A DNA stretch of 64,000 nucleotides from Rhodocyclales bacterium (GTDB lineage: Bacteria; Pseudomonadota; Gammaproteobacteria; Burkholderiales; Rhodocyclaceae), in contig JAQGMF010000005.1 in NCBI GenBank assembly GCA_028292505.1, forward strand, positions 1-64,000. The letters run 5' to 3'. Under the pieces are notes generated by a model, which was given only the letters and a program-made list of their open reading frames with translations, was not told the origin of the DNA and searched no databases. Below are positions 17,588-28,057 of the stretch, one piece after another (the stretch's first letter is position 1; every line of letters begins with the position of its first letter). The translations under genes and the position numbers were made by a program.

Positions 17588-19534
17588 TCAGACCCGCGTT
17601 GGCGCGGCCTGCAGGAGATGCGACAGTACTTCGCGCAGATGCCCGCTGGGCGTGGGCTTTTGCAAGAGCGGGAAGCCGCTGGCGCGGGCTTCGGCGAGGC
17701 GGTGCGGGTCCGTGTCGCCGGTGATGACGGCAGCGGGAATCTGCAGATTGAAATGCTTCCTCACGCCCTCGATGGCCTCGATGCCGGTATGCCCTTCGAG
17801 CAGACGGTAGTCGGCAAGGATAGCGTCGGGCGGTGCGTCGAGCAGCGCCAGTGCATCTTCCAGCGATGCGGCCGCCACGGCTTTGCAACCCCATGCGGCC
17901 AGGAGCGCCGACATGGCTTGCTGAATGATGGGTTCATTGTCGATTACCGGCACGCGGCTGATGTTTTGTGGCAGCACCGGCATGCTCATGCGCTGCGTTT
18001 CGTCGGCAGACGCATTCGTCGTATCCAGCGGCAGAAGGAATGCGAACAGGGAGCCCTTACCCCGCACGGAGCGTAGCAGCAGACGCTGACCGAGCAGCTT
18101 GACCAGGCCGTCGACGATTGCAAGGCCGAGCCCCAGGCCTTTGCGCCGATCGCGCTCGGGGTTGTCGAGCTGGTAGAACTCGCGAAAAACATTGCCCTGC
18201 TGATCGCCAGGAATGCCGATGCCGGAATCCCAGATTTCGACCTGGATCTGTTTGCCACGTGTTCGGCAGCCGACCAGTACGCCACCGTAGTTGGTGTATT
18301 TGATCGCGTTGGAGACGAGATTGCGCAAAATGCGTTCGACCATGCGCGGATCGCTGAGTACGCGTAGCGGGCGACTACGAATCTTGAGCCGCAAGCCGCG
18401 TTGACGCGCCAGTGGCGCAAATTCGGCCTCGATGCGTACCAGCAGCGGTGACAGGTCGAAGGAGCGGAATTCTGCCCGCAGCGCGCCCGAATCGATACGC
18501 GAATAATCCATCAGCTCGTCCATCAGCTCGCCCATGCTGGAGCATGCTTCCTGCATACTTGCAACCAGCCGTTGGGCATCGGGCGAGAGCACCTCGGTCT
18601 GCAGCGTGTCGGCAAGCAGGGTCAGGGATTGCAGGGGCTGACGCAGATCGTGGCTGGCGGCGGCAAGAAAGCGCGTCTTGCCCGTGTTGGCGGTCTCAGC
18701 ACTGATGCGTGCCGTTTCCGCCGCCTGGGTCTGCACCTGCAACTCGCGCAGCAAGGCCATGTTCTCGAAGCGCAGGCGGATGCTGTTCTTGGTGAAGCGG
18801 TTGTTCACCCCGCCGAAGAGCAGCATGCAAGCGTAATAACACAGCGCGATGATACCCATGCCGAATGCAAGGGGGTCCCGCTGCATGAAGCACAGTGCGG
18901 CAAACGGTAGCAGTGCCGCCGTCGCATACAAGGCATAAGCGATGTAGAGCGTGCCCATGGCGGGCGCCGCAGCGCCGGTCAGCGCGGCCAGCACGACGCC
19001 AACCGCTGCCAGGGTCAGCGGATCGGAATTGCCCGTGAGATAAGCCAGCGATCCCCAGCCGATGCCGGAAGCGGCTGTGGTGACGATGAAGAAACGCCCC
19101 CAGGCGTCGACCCTCAGACGATGGCGAAAACGACCGTTGTGGGCGGCGATCATGCCGATGCGCAGCGCTGTCAAAAGCACGATGGCAAGCAGCCACAGCA
19201 AGAGGTTGCGCAGACTCATCGAGCGCCATAGCAGCAGCGATGCGCTCAGTACTCCCAGCGTATTGCCGAATATCAGCGAGGGGCCGTGCGTAAACAGCAG
19301 CTCGATCTGCTCGGCACGCAGGCGCTTGTCCGGCAGACTGGTCGCGGCAGGAGGGTTGGCGGTTCGCACGATCGAGGTGTACGGGTTGGTGGGCAATTTC
19401 GCATCGTGATCTTCCCCCGATCTTCGGGTTGGCACCAGATGGATATTCGGGCAGTTTTTGATCCCGCTACGTGCTGGCTCGCTATCGAAACGCAGGCAGA
19501 ACACGGGTTTTGGAGCGGGGTTTGATAGAATCAC
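17588..19534 (-). CDS. Membrane hybrid sensor histidine kinase with receiver domain
   Basis: This is a 648-aa two-component protein. Six or so hydrophobic segments (about 75-225) make an N-terminal sensor with no recognisable extracytoplasmic domain. HisKA follows ([16 protein letters not shown], phospho-His), then HATPase ([37 protein letters not shown]) and a C-terminal receiver with the phospho-Asp in ILADYRL. No response regulator gene is adjacent. The N-terminus is uncertain: the first about 60 residues look unlike protein and a later GTG start is possible. The upstream region faces metG (divergent). Confidence 0.85.
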   Translation of the reverse strand: MILSNPAPKPVFCLRFDSEPARSGIKNCPNIHLVPTRRSGEDHDAKLPTNPYTSIVRTANPPAATSLPDKRLRAEQIELLFTHGPSLIFGNTLGVLSASLLLWRSMSLRNLLLWLLAIVLLTALRIGMIAAHNGRFRHRLRVDAWGRFFIVTTAASGIGWGSLAYLTGNSDPLTLAAVGVVLAALTGAAAPAMGTLYIAYALYATAALLPFAALCFMQRDPLAFGMGIIALCYYACMLLFGGVNNRFTKNSIRLRFENMALLRELQVQTQAAETARISAETANTGKTRFLAAASHDLRQPLQSLTLLADTLQTEVLSPDAQRLVASMQEACSSMGELMDELMDYSRIDSGALRAEFRSFDLSPLLVRIEAEFAPLARQRGLRLKIRSRPLRVLSDPRMVERILRNLVSNAIKYTNYGGVLVGCRTRGKQIQVEIWDSGIGIPGDQQGNVFREFYQLDNPERDRRKGLGLGLAIVDGLVKLLGQRLLLRSVRGKGSLFAFLLPLDTTNASADETQRMSMPVLPQNISRVPVIDNEPIIQQAMSALLAAWGCKAVAAASLEDALALLDAPPDAILADYRLLEGHTGIEAIEGVRKHFNLQIPAAVITGDTDPHRLAEARASGFPLLQKPTPSGHLREVLSHLLQAAPTRV

Positions 19535-19561
19535 GGGCTAACCAGTGCATCCGGATTCACC

Positions 19562-21652
19562 ATGCCGCTTCAAAAGCCGCTTCAAAAGCTTTTCGTCACC
19601 ACTGCTTTGCCGTATGCCAACGGCTCTTTCCACATCGGCCACATCATGGAGTACATCCAGGCCGATATCTGGGTGCGGTTGCAGCGGATGCTGGGCCACG
19701 AAGTGCATTTCGTCTGTGCCGACGACGCGCACGGCACGCCCATCATGCTCAAGGCCGAGAGCGAAGGCATCACGCCACAACAACTGGTGGCGCGCATCGC
19801 GGCCGAGCGTCCGCAATATCTGAATGGTTTTCACATCAGCTTCGACAACTGGCACTCGACCGATTCGGAAGAGAACACGCGCCTGTCGCAGGACATCTAT
19901 CGCAAGCTGCGCGATGCCGGATTCATCGATCGTCGCGTGATTGCGCAGTTCTTCGATCCGGTCAAGAACATGTTTTTACCGGATCGCTACATCAAGGGCG
20001 AGTGTCCGAATTGCGGCGCGCAAGATCAGAACGGCGACAACTGTGAAGTGTGCGGTGCGGTTTATTCGCCGACCGACCTGAAGAATCCAGTGTCCGTGCT
20101 GACCGGTGCGACGCCCATATTGCGCGATTCGGAGCACTTCTTCTTCAAGCTCTCGGACGCGCGTTGCGTGGAGTTCCTCAAGGGCTGGACGCAGGGGGGG
20201 CGCTTGCAAGCGCAGATCGCTAACAAGGCCAACGAGTGGTTGGCGAGCGAGAGCGGATTATCCGATTGGGATATTTCGCGCGACGAGCCGTATTTCGGCA
20301 TTCCGATTCCCGATGCACCGGGCAAGTACTTTTATGTCTGGCTCGATGCGCCGGTCGGCTATCTCGCCAGCCTCGCCAACTACTTCAATAAAAACGGCGG
20401 CGACTTCGAAGCCTTCCTGGCCGATCCGGCGACGCGCCAGGTGCACTTCATAGGCAAGGACATCGTCAATTTCCACTGCCTGTTCTGGCCGGCGATGATG
20501 CATTTCGCCGGCAAGCCCTACAAGGTGCCGGACAACGTCTTCGTGCACGGTTTCATCACCGTGTTAGGCGAGAAGATGAGCAAGTCGCGCGGCACCGGCA
20601 TCAGTCCGCTGCGCTATCTTGACATTGGCATGAACCCGGAATGGCTGCGCTATTACATTGCCGCCAAGCTCAATGCCAACGTCGAGGACGTCGACTTCAA
20701 TCCCGAGGATTTCGTCGCGCGCATCAACGCTGACCTGATCGGCAAGTACGTGAATATCGCCAGTCGTTGCGCGGGATTTATCACCAAGCGTTTCGAAGGC
20801 AAACTGGCGCAGGCTTTGCCCGAAGAAGGCGAAGCCTTGCTTGCTGTCTTGCGCGAAGCGAAGACCGGAGTGCTTGCGTATCTCGATGAGCGCGAGTTCT
20901 CCAAGGCCATTCGCGAAATCATGGCGCTGGCCGACCGCACCAACGAGTACGTCAATGCGCATGCGCCCTGGGAACTGGCCAAGCAAGCGGGCAAGGAAAG
21001 CGAACTGCATCAGGTATGCAGTGTTGCGCTGAATGCATTCCGCATATTGACGACAATGCTTGCGCCAATCATGCCTGCCACAGCGGCGAAGGTTGGCAAG
21101 TTTCTCAATTGCAGCTTCGAGCGTTGGGATGATGAAACGCCGCTGGTGGCGATCAATACCTATGAGCATCTCATGGCGCGGGTTGACCCGAAAATCATGG
21201 ATGGTCTTTTCGATGCGCCGGAAAGTGTTCCTGCAGAGCCGGTGGTAAGTGTGGCAGCCCTCTCCCCCAGCCCCTCTCCCGCAAGCGGGCGAGGGGAGTT
21301 GTCCGCAGATGCGAATATCATAAATATCGACGAGTTCGGCAAGGTCGATCTTCGCATTGCAAAGATCGTTGCGGCCGAGCATGTCGAAGGCGCAGCCAAG
21401 TTGCTCAAGTTGCAGCTCGACATCGGCGAGGAGCGGCCGCGCCAGGTGTTCGCCGGCATCAAGAGTGCCTACGATCCGGCACTACTGGTCGGGCGTCTGA
21501 CAGTGATGGTGGCCAATCTGGCGCCGCGCAAGATGAAGTTCGGCATGAGCGAGGGCATGGTGCTTGCCGCGTCGGACGAGTCGGGCGAAGTACCCGGCTT
21601 GTTCATTCTTTCGCCGGACAGCGGCGCCCAGCCGGGGATGCGCGTAAAGTAG
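19562..21652 (+). CDS. metG: Methionyl-tRNA synthetase with C-terminal tRNA-binding domain
   Basis: This 696-aa class I synthetase has HIGH at residues 24-27, a zinc knuckle ([18 protein letters not shown], about 149-165), KMSKS near residue 337 and a C-terminal Trbp111/EMAP-like domain (about 585-696, [22 protein letters not shown]). The linker between the anticodon domain and this tail contains a low-complexity Ser/Pro stretch encoded by a dispersed-repeat-like palindrome at 21258-21298. A TAGAAT -10-like box lies about 35 bp upstream of the ATG. Confidence 0.97.
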   Translation: MPLQKPLQKLFVTTALPYANGSFHIGHIMEYIQADIWVRLQRMLGHEVHFVCADDAHGTPIMLKAESEGITPQQLVARIAAERPQYLNGFHISFDNWHSTDSEENTRLSQDIYRKLRDAGFIDRRVIAQFFDPVKNMFLPDRYIKGECPNCGAQDQNGDNCEVCGAVYSPTDLKNPVSVLTGATPILRDSEHFFFKLSDARCVEFLKGWTQGGRLQAQIANKANEWLASESGLSDWDISRDEPYFGIPIPDAPGKYFYVWLDAPVGYLASLANYFNKNGGDFEAFLADPATRQVHFIGKDIVNFHCLFWPAMMHFAGKPYKVPDNVFVHGFITVLGEKMSKSRGTGISPLRYLDIGMNPEWLRYYIAAKLNANVEDVDFNPEDFVARINADLIGKYVNIASRCAGFITKRFEGKLAQALPEEGEALLAVLREAKTGVLAYLDEREFSKAIREIMALADRTNEYVNAHAPWELAKQAGKESELHQVCSVALNAFRILTTMLAPIMPATAAKVGKFLNCSFERWDDETPLVAINTYEHLMARVDPKIMDGLFDAPESVPAEPVVSVAALSPSPSPASGRGELSADANIINIDEFGKVDLRIAKIVAAEHVEGAAKLLKLQLDIGEERPRQVFAGIKSAYDPALLVGRLTVMVANLAPRKMKFGMSEGMVLAASDESGEVPGLFILSPDSGAQPGMRVK
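21258..21298. repeat. Dispersed-type palindromic repeat inside metG linker
   Basis: A C-rich sequence ending in a hairpin (CCCCTCTCCCGC-AA-GCGGGCGAGGGG) resembles the short intergenic repeats with the core CCTCTCCCGCAAGCGGGAGAGG found in many proteobacteria. Here it lies in frame inside metG and encodes a Ser/Pro/Gly/Arg linker. The resemblance to dispersed repeats is from memory. Confidence 0.6.
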
Positions 21653-21768
21653 TTCCAAACCTATGCCACTGACTGCACGACGCCGCTGGATTGTTCTGCA
21701 TCAACACGCTCCCGACACGCGGGACGAGACTGTTGTGTTGTCTTGCCTGTGCGTTGTCGGAGGTTCAT

Positions 21769-23430
21769 GTGGCCATAAGATTCAGATTGAAGTCGTTTCA
21801 TCCCAAATTGCTGGAGACCCTGCAGGGCTATAGTCGCCCGCAGTTTTTCGCGGACGCTTCCGCCGGCATCACTGTTGGTGTGCTGGCCATACCGCTGGCA
21901 ATGGCCTTTGCCATCGCCAGCGGCGCCAGTCCCTCATCTGGATTGTGGACGGCGATCATCGCTGGCTTCTGCATCTCCGCTTTCGGCGGTTCGCGCGTGC
22001 AGATCGGTGGCCCGACCGGCGCCTTCATTCCCATCCTGTACAGCATCGTCGCCGTCTATGGTTTTCACAATATGCTGGCGGCAACTTTCATGGCGGGCAT
22101 CTTGTTGCTCGTGATGGGTTTGACCGGTATGGGCAGCCTGATTCGCTTCATCCCGATTTCAGTTGTCATCGGTTTCACCAACGGTATTGCCGTTGTCATA
22201 GCGTTCTCGCAGCTGCGTGATTTTTTTGGTTTGAATATTGCGAGTCTGCCTGCTGAATTCTTTGCGCGCCTGCGCGTGCTCACGACAAACGCCCACACTT
22301 TCAATGTGGCGACCACGCTTCTGGGAGCCGGCTGCGTGGCACTGGTGGTGGTGTGGAGCAAGCTTGTCGAGCGCTGGCCACGCTCGACCATCATTCCGGC
22401 ACAGATGGCCGCTTTGATACTCGGCACATTGTGCAGCGTCGTATTCAAGCTGCCGGTTGAGACGCTGGGCAGCCGCTTCAACGGAATCCCGCAGCAGTTG
22501 CCCGACATCAGCTTTCCGTTACCCGCACTGGAAAGCCTTGGCCATCTGCTCACGCCTGCCATCACAATTGCCCTGCTGGGTGCCATCGAATCCTTGCTTT
22601 CGGCGCGCGTGGCCGATGCGCAGATCGATGACCAACACGATCCCAACCAGGAATTGCTGGCACAGGGCATTGCCAATATCGCCTCGCCTTTTTTTGGCGG
22701 CATTCCAGCTACCGGCGCCATTGCGCGCACGGCGACGAACGTGCGCGCCGGCGGCCGCACGCCGGTGGCCGGACTGATCCATTCGGCAACCTTGCTCGTC
22801 GTGGTATTGCTGGCCGCACCACTGGCGGCCTACGTGCCCATTACTGTGCTGGCGGCCGTCGTGCTGATCACGGCGTGGCGCATGGGCGACTGGCACGAGT
22901 TCGGGCGCCTGAAACATTTCTCGTGGAACTATCGCATCATTCTGCTGACAACCTTTGCATTGACCGTATTGTTCGATCTGACGGTCGCGGTGGAAATCGG
23001 CATGGTCCTGGCGAGCCTGTTCTTCATCTACCGCATGCAGGATCTGACCGTCGTCGAGCGCGAAAGAGAAGCTGAAACAGTGGCGGGGATCGTTGTATTC
23101 GCCTTGCAGGGTTCGCTATTCTTTGGCGCCGTCGCCAAGCTCGATGGGCAGATCGAAGAGCGGCCCGCGAACACACGCGTGTTGGTGCTGGATATGCGTG
23201 GCGTGCTCAATGCGGATACTTCCGGCGTGGACTGGTTATCCGGCTTGTGGCGCGCCCTGGCACGTCAAGGCGCGACGCTCGTGCTGTGCGGACTGGGCAA
23301 GCAGCCGGACTCGCTGCTGCGGCGCTCGGGATTTGTGTCGAGGGTTGGCGAAGCCAATATCCTGCCGAATCGCGACAGGGCCGTGTTGCGCGCTGAGGCC
23401 ATCATTGATGCATTGCCGGAATCGACCTGA
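21769..23430 (+). CDS. SulP/SLC26-family inorganic anion transporter with STAS domain
   Basis: This 553-aa protein has about 11-12 TM helices (residues 25-430), including the family block FADASAGITVGVLAIPLAMAFAIASG and the IGGPTGAFIPI loop. A cytoplasmic STAS domain follows (LDMRGVLNADTSGVDWL). Substrates of bacterial SulP proteins include sulfate, bicarbonate and dicarboxylates; nothing in the sequence decides between these. I chose the GTG at 21769, which follows GGAGG at good spacing; the frame is open to 21691 but that part lacks family similarity. It is followed directly by the acylphosphatase gene. Confidence 0.9.
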   Translation: MAIRFRLKSFHPKLLETLQGYSRPQFFADASAGITVGVLAIPLAMAFAIASGASPSSGLWTAIIAGFCISAFGGSRVQIGGPTGAFIPILYSIVAVYGFHNMLAATFMAGILLLVMGLTGMGSLIRFIPISVVIGFTNGIAVVIAFSQLRDFFGLNIASLPAEFFARLRVLTTNAHTFNVATTLLGAGCVALVVVWSKLVERWPRSTIIPAQMAALILGTLCSVVFKLPVETLGSRFNGIPQQLPDISFPLPALESLGHLLTPAITIALLGAIESLLSARVADAQIDDQHDPNQELLAQGIANIASPFFGGIPATGAIARTATNVRAGGRTPVAGLIHSATLLVVVLLAAPLAAYVPITVLAAVVLITAWRMGDWHEFGRLKHFSWNYRIILLTTFALTVLFDLTVAVEIGMVLASLFFIYRMQDLTVVEREREAETVAGIVVFALQGSLFFGAVAKLDGQIEERPANTRVLVLDMRGVLNADTSGVDWLSGLWRALARQGATLVLCGLGKQPDSLLRRSGFVSRVGEANILPNRDRAVLRAEAIIDALPEST

Positions 23431-23733
23431 GTGAGTGCAGACAAGGTAAAGACCGATGACTGGGTGGGCCGCCGTTTGCTGATCCGTGGTCAGGTGCAAG
23501 GCGTTGGTTTTCGCTGGAGCATGACGCAGCAGGCGCGAAAGTTGGGCGTACGCGGCTGGGTGCGCAATCGTCGCGATGGCTGTGTCGAGGCGGTGGTTTG
23601 CGGAACGAACCCGGCAGTGGCGGCGATGCTCCACTGGGCGGGTCTCGGACCGGCCGGTGCGCGTGTCGAGGATGTCGAGATCGAAGACTGGCCGGTATCG
23701 TTCGAAGAGTTCAGACAAGAACCGACTATTTGA
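23431..23733 (+). CDS. Acylphosphatase
   Basis: This 100-aa small enzyme hydrolyses acyl phosphates. Both signatures are present: RGQVQGVGFRWSM (phosphate-binding loop with the essential Arg) and GWVRNRRDGCVEAVVCG (catalytic Asn). Its GTG start directly follows the SulP stop codon (TGA then GTG), so translation is likely coupled to the transporter gene. Confidence 0.93.
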   Translation: MSADKVKTDDWVGRRLLIRGQVQGVGFRWSMTQQARKLGVRGWVRNRRDGCVEAVVCGTNPAVAAMLHWAGLGPAGARVEDVEIEDWPVSFEEFRQEPTI

Positions 23734-23752
23734 AGCATAGTTAATTACAATC

Positions 23753-23805
23753 GCAAACCTGTTTGATGCCGCCTTCGCAGCGACGATAATTGCAAACCTG
23801 TTGAC
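23753..23805 (+). repeat. Direct repeat upstream of the peroxiredoxin gene
   Basis: GCAAACCTGTTTGA (23753-23766) and GCAAACCTGTTGAC (23792-23805) are near-identical and start 39 bp apart. They bracket the candidate promoter of the peroxiredoxin gene, so they may be regulator sites. They do not clearly match an OxyR site. Confidence 0.5.
23763..23790 (+). promoter_or_regulatory. Candidate sigma-70 promoter of peroxiredoxin gene
   Basis: TTGATG (-35) and GATAAT (-10) are separated by 16 bp, about 100 bp upstream of the ATG. It is a moderate match and lies between the two direct repeats. Confidence 0.4.
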
Positions 23806-23893
23806 AGCGGTTAAACATACGTCAAGCACAGCACGACTCGTCTTTCCGGCGAATCGATTTTCCCCGAACCATATCTGACAGAGAGGATTCATC

Positions 23894-24493
23894 ATGGCCG
23901 TCCTGGTTGGAAAAAAAGCCCCCGATTTCACTGCTACCACCGTACTTGGCAACAATGAGATCAAGGACATCACCCTGTCCGAATTCACGAAGGGCAAGTA
24001 CACCGTGCTCTTCTTTTATCCACTCGATTTCACTTTCGTGTGCCCCTCCGAACTGATCGCCTTCGATCACCGCCTTGCCGACTTCAAGAGCCGCAACGTG
24101 GAAGTCGTGGGCGTGTCGATCGACTCGCAGTTTACCCATCTGGCCTGGAAGAACACGCCAGTCGAAAACGGCGGCATCGGCCAGGTCGGCTACGCATTGG
24201 TTGCCGATATCAAGCACGAAATCGCCAAGGCCTACGACGTTGAAGCCGAAGGCGGCGTTGCTTTCCGGGGCTCATTCCTGATCGACAAGAGCGGCGTCGT
24301 GCAGCACCAGGTCGTCAACAACCTGCCGCTGGGCCGCGACATCGACGAGATGCTGCGCATGGTCGACGCGCTGCAATTCACCGAAGAGAACGGCGAGGTC
24401 TGTCCGGCTGGCTGGAAGAAGGGCAAGAAGGGCATGACTGCCTCAACCGAAGGCGTCGCTGCCTATCTCGCCGAGAACGCTGGTCAGTTGTAA
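23894..24493 (+). CDS. 2-Cys peroxiredoxin (AhpC/Prx1 family)
   Basis: This 199-aa peroxidase reduces H2O2 and organic peroxides. The peroxidatic Cys lies in YPLDFTFVCPSE (about residue 50) and the resolving Cys in NGEVCPAGWKKGK near the C-terminus, giving a typical 2-Cys pair. It is closer to the Prx1/thioredoxin-dependent subgroup than to E. coli AhpC, and no ahpF gene is nearby. AGAGGA precedes the ATG. It is a single-gene unit closed by a terminator. Confidence 0.93.
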   Translation: MAVLVGKKAPDFTATTVLGNNEIKDITLSEFTKGKYTVLFFYPLDFTFVCPSELIAFDHRLADFKSRNVEVVGVSIDSQFTHLAWKNTPVENGGIGQVGYALVADIKHEIAKAYDVEAEGGVAFRGSFLIDKSGVVQHQVVNNLPLGRDIDEMLRMVDALQFTEENGEVCPAGWKKGKKGMTASTEGVAAYLAENAGQL

Positions 24494-24549
24494 TCGAAGC
24501 GTTTCGTTGCTCGCTCTTCGAGTGAGTTGACGAAAGCGTAGGCTCACCG

Positions 24550-24600
24550 CGCGCCCGTGCAAATTCCGTGATGGAATTTGTGCGGGCGCTTAATTTTTTG
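24550..24600 (+). terminator. Intrinsic terminator after peroxiredoxin gene
   Basis: A stem of about 17 bp, CGCGCCCGTGCAAATTCC pairing with GGAATTTGTGCGGGCGC (one G-T pair), with a short GTGAT loop, is followed by TTAATTTTTT. Confidence 0.85.
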
Positions 24601-24892
24601 TGTCGTGGCCGCACTGCTCGCTTCAATTTCCCGCTGGTAAGCCGTTGATCACCAATGCTGCCAGTAAGTGTGCGTTCTATTGCAATGCTGCATTGCAGCG
24701 TTCTATCTATGCTTTCGGGATGATGTATGCTCGGCGTTGCTGCCTGCAGCAGAGTCTGAGCCGCCAATGTCGGACCTGTTTTGCTTTGCAAAAAAATGTC
24801 AATTGCGGCATGTACATCAAAACAAGACGTGCGTATTTGTTTTTCGCCCCGTTCTGATCGGGCAAGCTGTGAACGGAGGTAAGCCTCGGCCC
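24601..24892 (+). other. Leader region of the GGDEF-EAL gene, no gene seen
   Basis: About 290 bp lie between the terminator and the chosen start of the PAS-GGDEF-EAL gene. The downstream frame stays open back to 24668, but the codons there give an unlikely Cys-rich peptide. A GGAGGT at 24875 marks the probable ribosome site. I see no riboswitch-like fold with certainty and no clear promoter. Confidence 0.4.
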
Positions 24893-27800
24893 ATGATGTT
24901 TCTGCCAAAGAGCATAGCGTCTGTGCGTCCCTACGGTGTTCGTCTTATGGCGATGGCATCGTGCGGGCTGTCGGCGTTCGACTGTGCCGCGCAGGGCTTC
25001 TCCGACAAACTCTCCGACATTATGACCACCAGCCTGGTAGGCCTCGTCGTGCTGATGGCCTTCGCGCTCTTGCTGGTCGCTGCCCTGATGTATCGTCGGC
25101 AGATCAAGCAGCTGGGTCAGCGCAGCCGCGCACTGGAAATTTCCGAGCATCGCTATCGCCTGATCGTTGAAGGCACCAATGTGGTGGCGTGGGAGTATGA
25201 CGTTGGCTCGGACTGCTTTACTTACGTCTCGGCGCCCGGCGCGCGTCTCCTTGGCTTCGACATCGAAAGCTGGAAGCGTTCGGGCTTCTGGCGCTCACGC
25301 CTGCATCCGGAAGACGCCGACGTAGCCATGGCTTTCCTGCGCGCCCAGTTTCACGCAGCGCCTTCGCATGAATGCGAATACCGCATGCTGCATGCCGATG
25401 GCTCGGAGGTATTTGTCCGCGATCTACGCACACTTGTTACCGGCGCGCGCGGACATGTCGTTGGCATGCGAGGGATTTTCGTCGACATCACGGCGCATCG
25501 TGCGTCCGAGGCTGCGCTCGAAGATAGCGAGGCGCGGCTGCGCAGCGCTTTCGAACAGGCCGCAGTGGGCATGGGACTGTGCTCGATTGTCGGCCAGTAT
25601 TTGCGTGTGAATCTGCGTTACTGCGAAATCGCCGGTTATACCGAAGCGGAATTGCTGCGCAAGGATTTTCGCGAGCTGACGCATCCGGACGATGTCGAAT
25701 CCAACGAGCGCTTGCTCGATCAGTTGGTGATCGGCAGCGACAAGAAGTTTTCCATGGAGAAGCGTCTGCGGCGCGCCACCGGCGAAATCGTCTGGGTCAA
25801 CCTGACGCTTTCCATCGTCAAGACGCGCCGCCTCGGTTCGAGTCAGTTCATGGAAGTCATCGAGGATATCACTGCGCGCAAGCATGCCGAAGCGGACTTG
25901 CGCGAAAGCGAAGGGCGCATGCGCCTGATCCTCGCCGCCATGCGCGAAGGCGTGGTGATGCGCGACGCTTCCGGCCAGGTAATCATCGCCAATGCCGCCG
26001 CGCGGCGCACGTATGGCTTGGCGCCCGGCGAGGCGTTTCCGCCGCTTTACGATCCGATGGGCCTGCGTTATTTCTATGAGGATGGCTCCCCCTGTCCGAT
26101 CGACGAATTGCCGGGTGCGCGTGCGATGCGTTCCGGTCGTTCGACTTCGGCCGTCGTCGGTGTCGAGCGTCGAGACAGTTCCCGCATCTGGTTTGTGGCG
26201 CGCGCTGAACCACTGCCGCGTGACGAACGCACCGGCCTGCATCCGGTGGTGTTCACCATGTCGGATATCTCGGCGCAGCGACGCGCCGAAGAAGAGTTGC
26301 GTCTGGCCGTCACGGTGTTCGACAACAGCGTCGAGGCGATCATGATCACCGACGCGCAGCGACACATTCTTTCGGTCAATCGTGCTTTCTCCGATCTCAC
26401 CGGTTATGACGCCGGCGAGGCCATCGGTCAGACACCCGCGTTACTGTCGTCGGGCCGCGGCAATGACACGCAGATAGCCGCCATGTGGAATATGACGGAA
26501 GAGCAGGGTTCATGGCAGGGCGAGGCGTGGCAGTGCCGCAGCAATGGCACGGAGTTTCCGGGCTGGCTGTCGATCAGCGCCGTACGTGACCGCAGCGGCA
26601 CCCTGACCAATTTCGTTGCGGTGTTCTCCGACATCACTGAGCGCAAGGCCAGCGAAGCGCGCATCGCGTTCCTCGCGCATCACGATCCGCTCACTACGCT
26701 GCCCAATCGCACGCTGTTCCAGGATCGCATCGAACAGGCACTTGCACGTGCGGAACGCGGCGAGTTGATGGTGGCTTTGCTGTTCCTCGATCTGGATCGC
26801 TTCAAGACCATCAACGACTCGCTCGGCCACCTCGCTGGCGACCGTTTGCTGCAATCCGTCGCCGAACGGCTCGGCCATTGCGTGCGTGACACCGACACGA
26901 TCTGCCGCCAGGGGGGGGATGAGTTCCTCATCGTGCTTGCCGATCTCTCGGACGAAGACGTACCCGCGCGCATCGCGGAAAAGATCTTGCGCCGCCTCTC
27001 CGAACCCTTCGACGTGGACGGTCATACGCTGGGCACTTCATTCTCAATTGGCATAGCGGTGTATCCGAGCGATGGGCGCAACGCCGATGCGTTGATGAAG
27101 AACGCTGATACGGCGATGTATCACGCCAAGGAGAGCGGGCGAAACACCTACCGCTTCTTCACCGAGCAGATGAATGCCAATGCGCTGGAGCGCCTGCAAC
27201 TCGAAAACCACTTGCGCCAGGCACTCGACCGTGGCGAACTACTGCTCAATTTCCAACCGCAAATTGATCTTGTCACCGGCGCCATCGTCGGCGCCGAGGC
27301 GCTGATTCGCTGGCAGTCCGAAGCGCTGGGTTTCGTGCCGCCGGGACGCTTCATCCCGATTGCGGAAGAGTCCGGCCTGATCCTGCCCATCGGTCGTTGG
27401 GTTATGCGACAAGCATGCATGCATGCCAAGGCCTGGCAGGTCGCCGGTTTTCCCAACGTGGCCGTGGCCGTCAATATCTCGGCGCTGCAATTCCGCCGCG
27501 ATGACATCGTCGAGACCGTGCGCGAAATTCTCAACGAAACCGGACTGGCTGCCGAGCATCTCGAACTGGAGATCACCGAGTCGCTGATCATGCAGCATGC
27601 CGAAGACGTGCTCGACACCATGCAGCGCCTCAAGGCCCTCGGCGTGCGCCTGTCCATCGATGATTTCGGTACAGGCTATTCCTCTTTGTCATATCTCAAG
27701 CGCTTCGCGGTCGATCGTTTGAAGATCGACCAGAGTTTCGTGCGCGACATTGTCGAGGACCCGGACGACGCCGCCATCGTGCGCGCCATCATTCAGATGG

Positions 27801-28003
27801 GCAAGAGCCTCAAGCTCGATGTAGTTGCCGAAGGTGCCGAGTCGCGCGCGCAGGTGGACTTCCTGATTCGCGAAGGCTGTCGCACAGCGCAGGGTTACTT
27901 CTTCTGCCCGCCTGTCACGCACGACGTTTTTGCGCGCGTGTTGCAACAGGGCACGGGCGTGCGCATTGGCGATTTGCAGATTCCGGCCTTGTCGGTGAGC
28001 TGA
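24893..28003 (+). CDS. Multi-PAS diguanylate cyclase/phosphodiesterase (GGDEF-EAL)
   Basis: This 1036-aa membrane-anchored c-di-GMP enzyme has one strong TM (TTSLVGLVVLMAFALLLVAALMY), about four PAS/PAC modules (roughly 80-580), then GGDEF and EAL domains. Both active sites look intact: RQGGDEFLIV for cyclase, and GAEALIRWQ, ESLIMQ, DDFGTGYSSLSYLKRF and KIDQSFV for phosphodiesterase. Net activity cannot be told from sequence. The GGDEF codons contain a run of eight G (26911-26918). The ATG at 24893 or 24896 follows GGAGGT with 12-15 bp spacing. Confidence 0.93.
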   Translation: MMFLPKSIASVRPYGVRLMAMASCGLSAFDCAAQGFSDKLSDIMTTSLVGLVVLMAFALLLVAALMYRRQIKQLGQRSRALEISEHRYRLIVEGTNVVAWEYDVGSDCFTYVSAPGARLLGFDIESWKRSGFWRSRLHPEDADVAMAFLRAQFHAAPSHECEYRMLHADGSEVFVRDLRTLVTGARGHVVGMRGIFVDITAHRASEAALEDSEARLRSAFEQAAVGMGLCSIVGQYLRVNLRYCEIAGYTEAELLRKDFRELTHPDDVESNERLLDQLVIGSDKKFSMEKRLRRATGEIVWVNLTLSIVKTRRLGSSQFMEVIEDITARKHAEADLRESEGRMRLILAAMREGVVMRDASGQVIIANAAARRTYGLAPGEAFPPLYDPMGLRYFYEDGSPCPIDELPGARAMRSGRSTSAVVGVERRDSSRIWFVARAEPLPRDERTGLHPVVFTMSDISAQRRAEEELRLAVTVFDNSVEAIMITDAQRHILSVNRAFSDLTGYDAGEAIGQTPALLSSGRGNDTQIAAMWNMTEEQGSWQGEAWQCRSNGTEFPGWLSISAVRDRSGTLTNFVAVFSDITERKASEARIAFLAHHDPLTTLPNRTLFQDRIEQALARAERGELMVALLFLDLDRFKTINDSLGHLAGDRLLQSVAERLGHCVRDTDTICRQGGDEFLIVLADLSDEDVPARIAEKILRRLSEPFDVDGHTLGTSFSIGIAVYPSDGRNADALMKNADTAMYHAKESGRNTYRFFTEQMNANALERLQLENHLRQALDRGELLLNFQPQIDLVTGAIVGAEALIRWQSEALGFVPPGRFIPIAEESGLILPIGRWVMRQACMHAKAWQVAGFPNVAVAVNISALQFRRDDIVETVREILNETGLAAEHLELEITESLIMQHAEDVLDTMQRLKALGVRLSIDDFGTGYSSLSYLKRFAVDRLKIDQSFVRDIVEDPDDAAIVRAIIQMGKSLKLDVVAEGAESRAQVDFLIREGCRTAQGYFFCPPVTHDVFARVLQQGTGVRIGDLQIPALSVS

Positions 28004-28057
28004 CCGAGACTTACGCGAAATATCCCGGCTGTCTTGTGAATGCCAACGGCATCTGCT

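Noticed and set aside
20194-20200. Run of seven G in metG as a phase-variation site
   Set aside because: The gene is essential, so frequent frameshifts are unlikely; probably chance in GC-rich codons.
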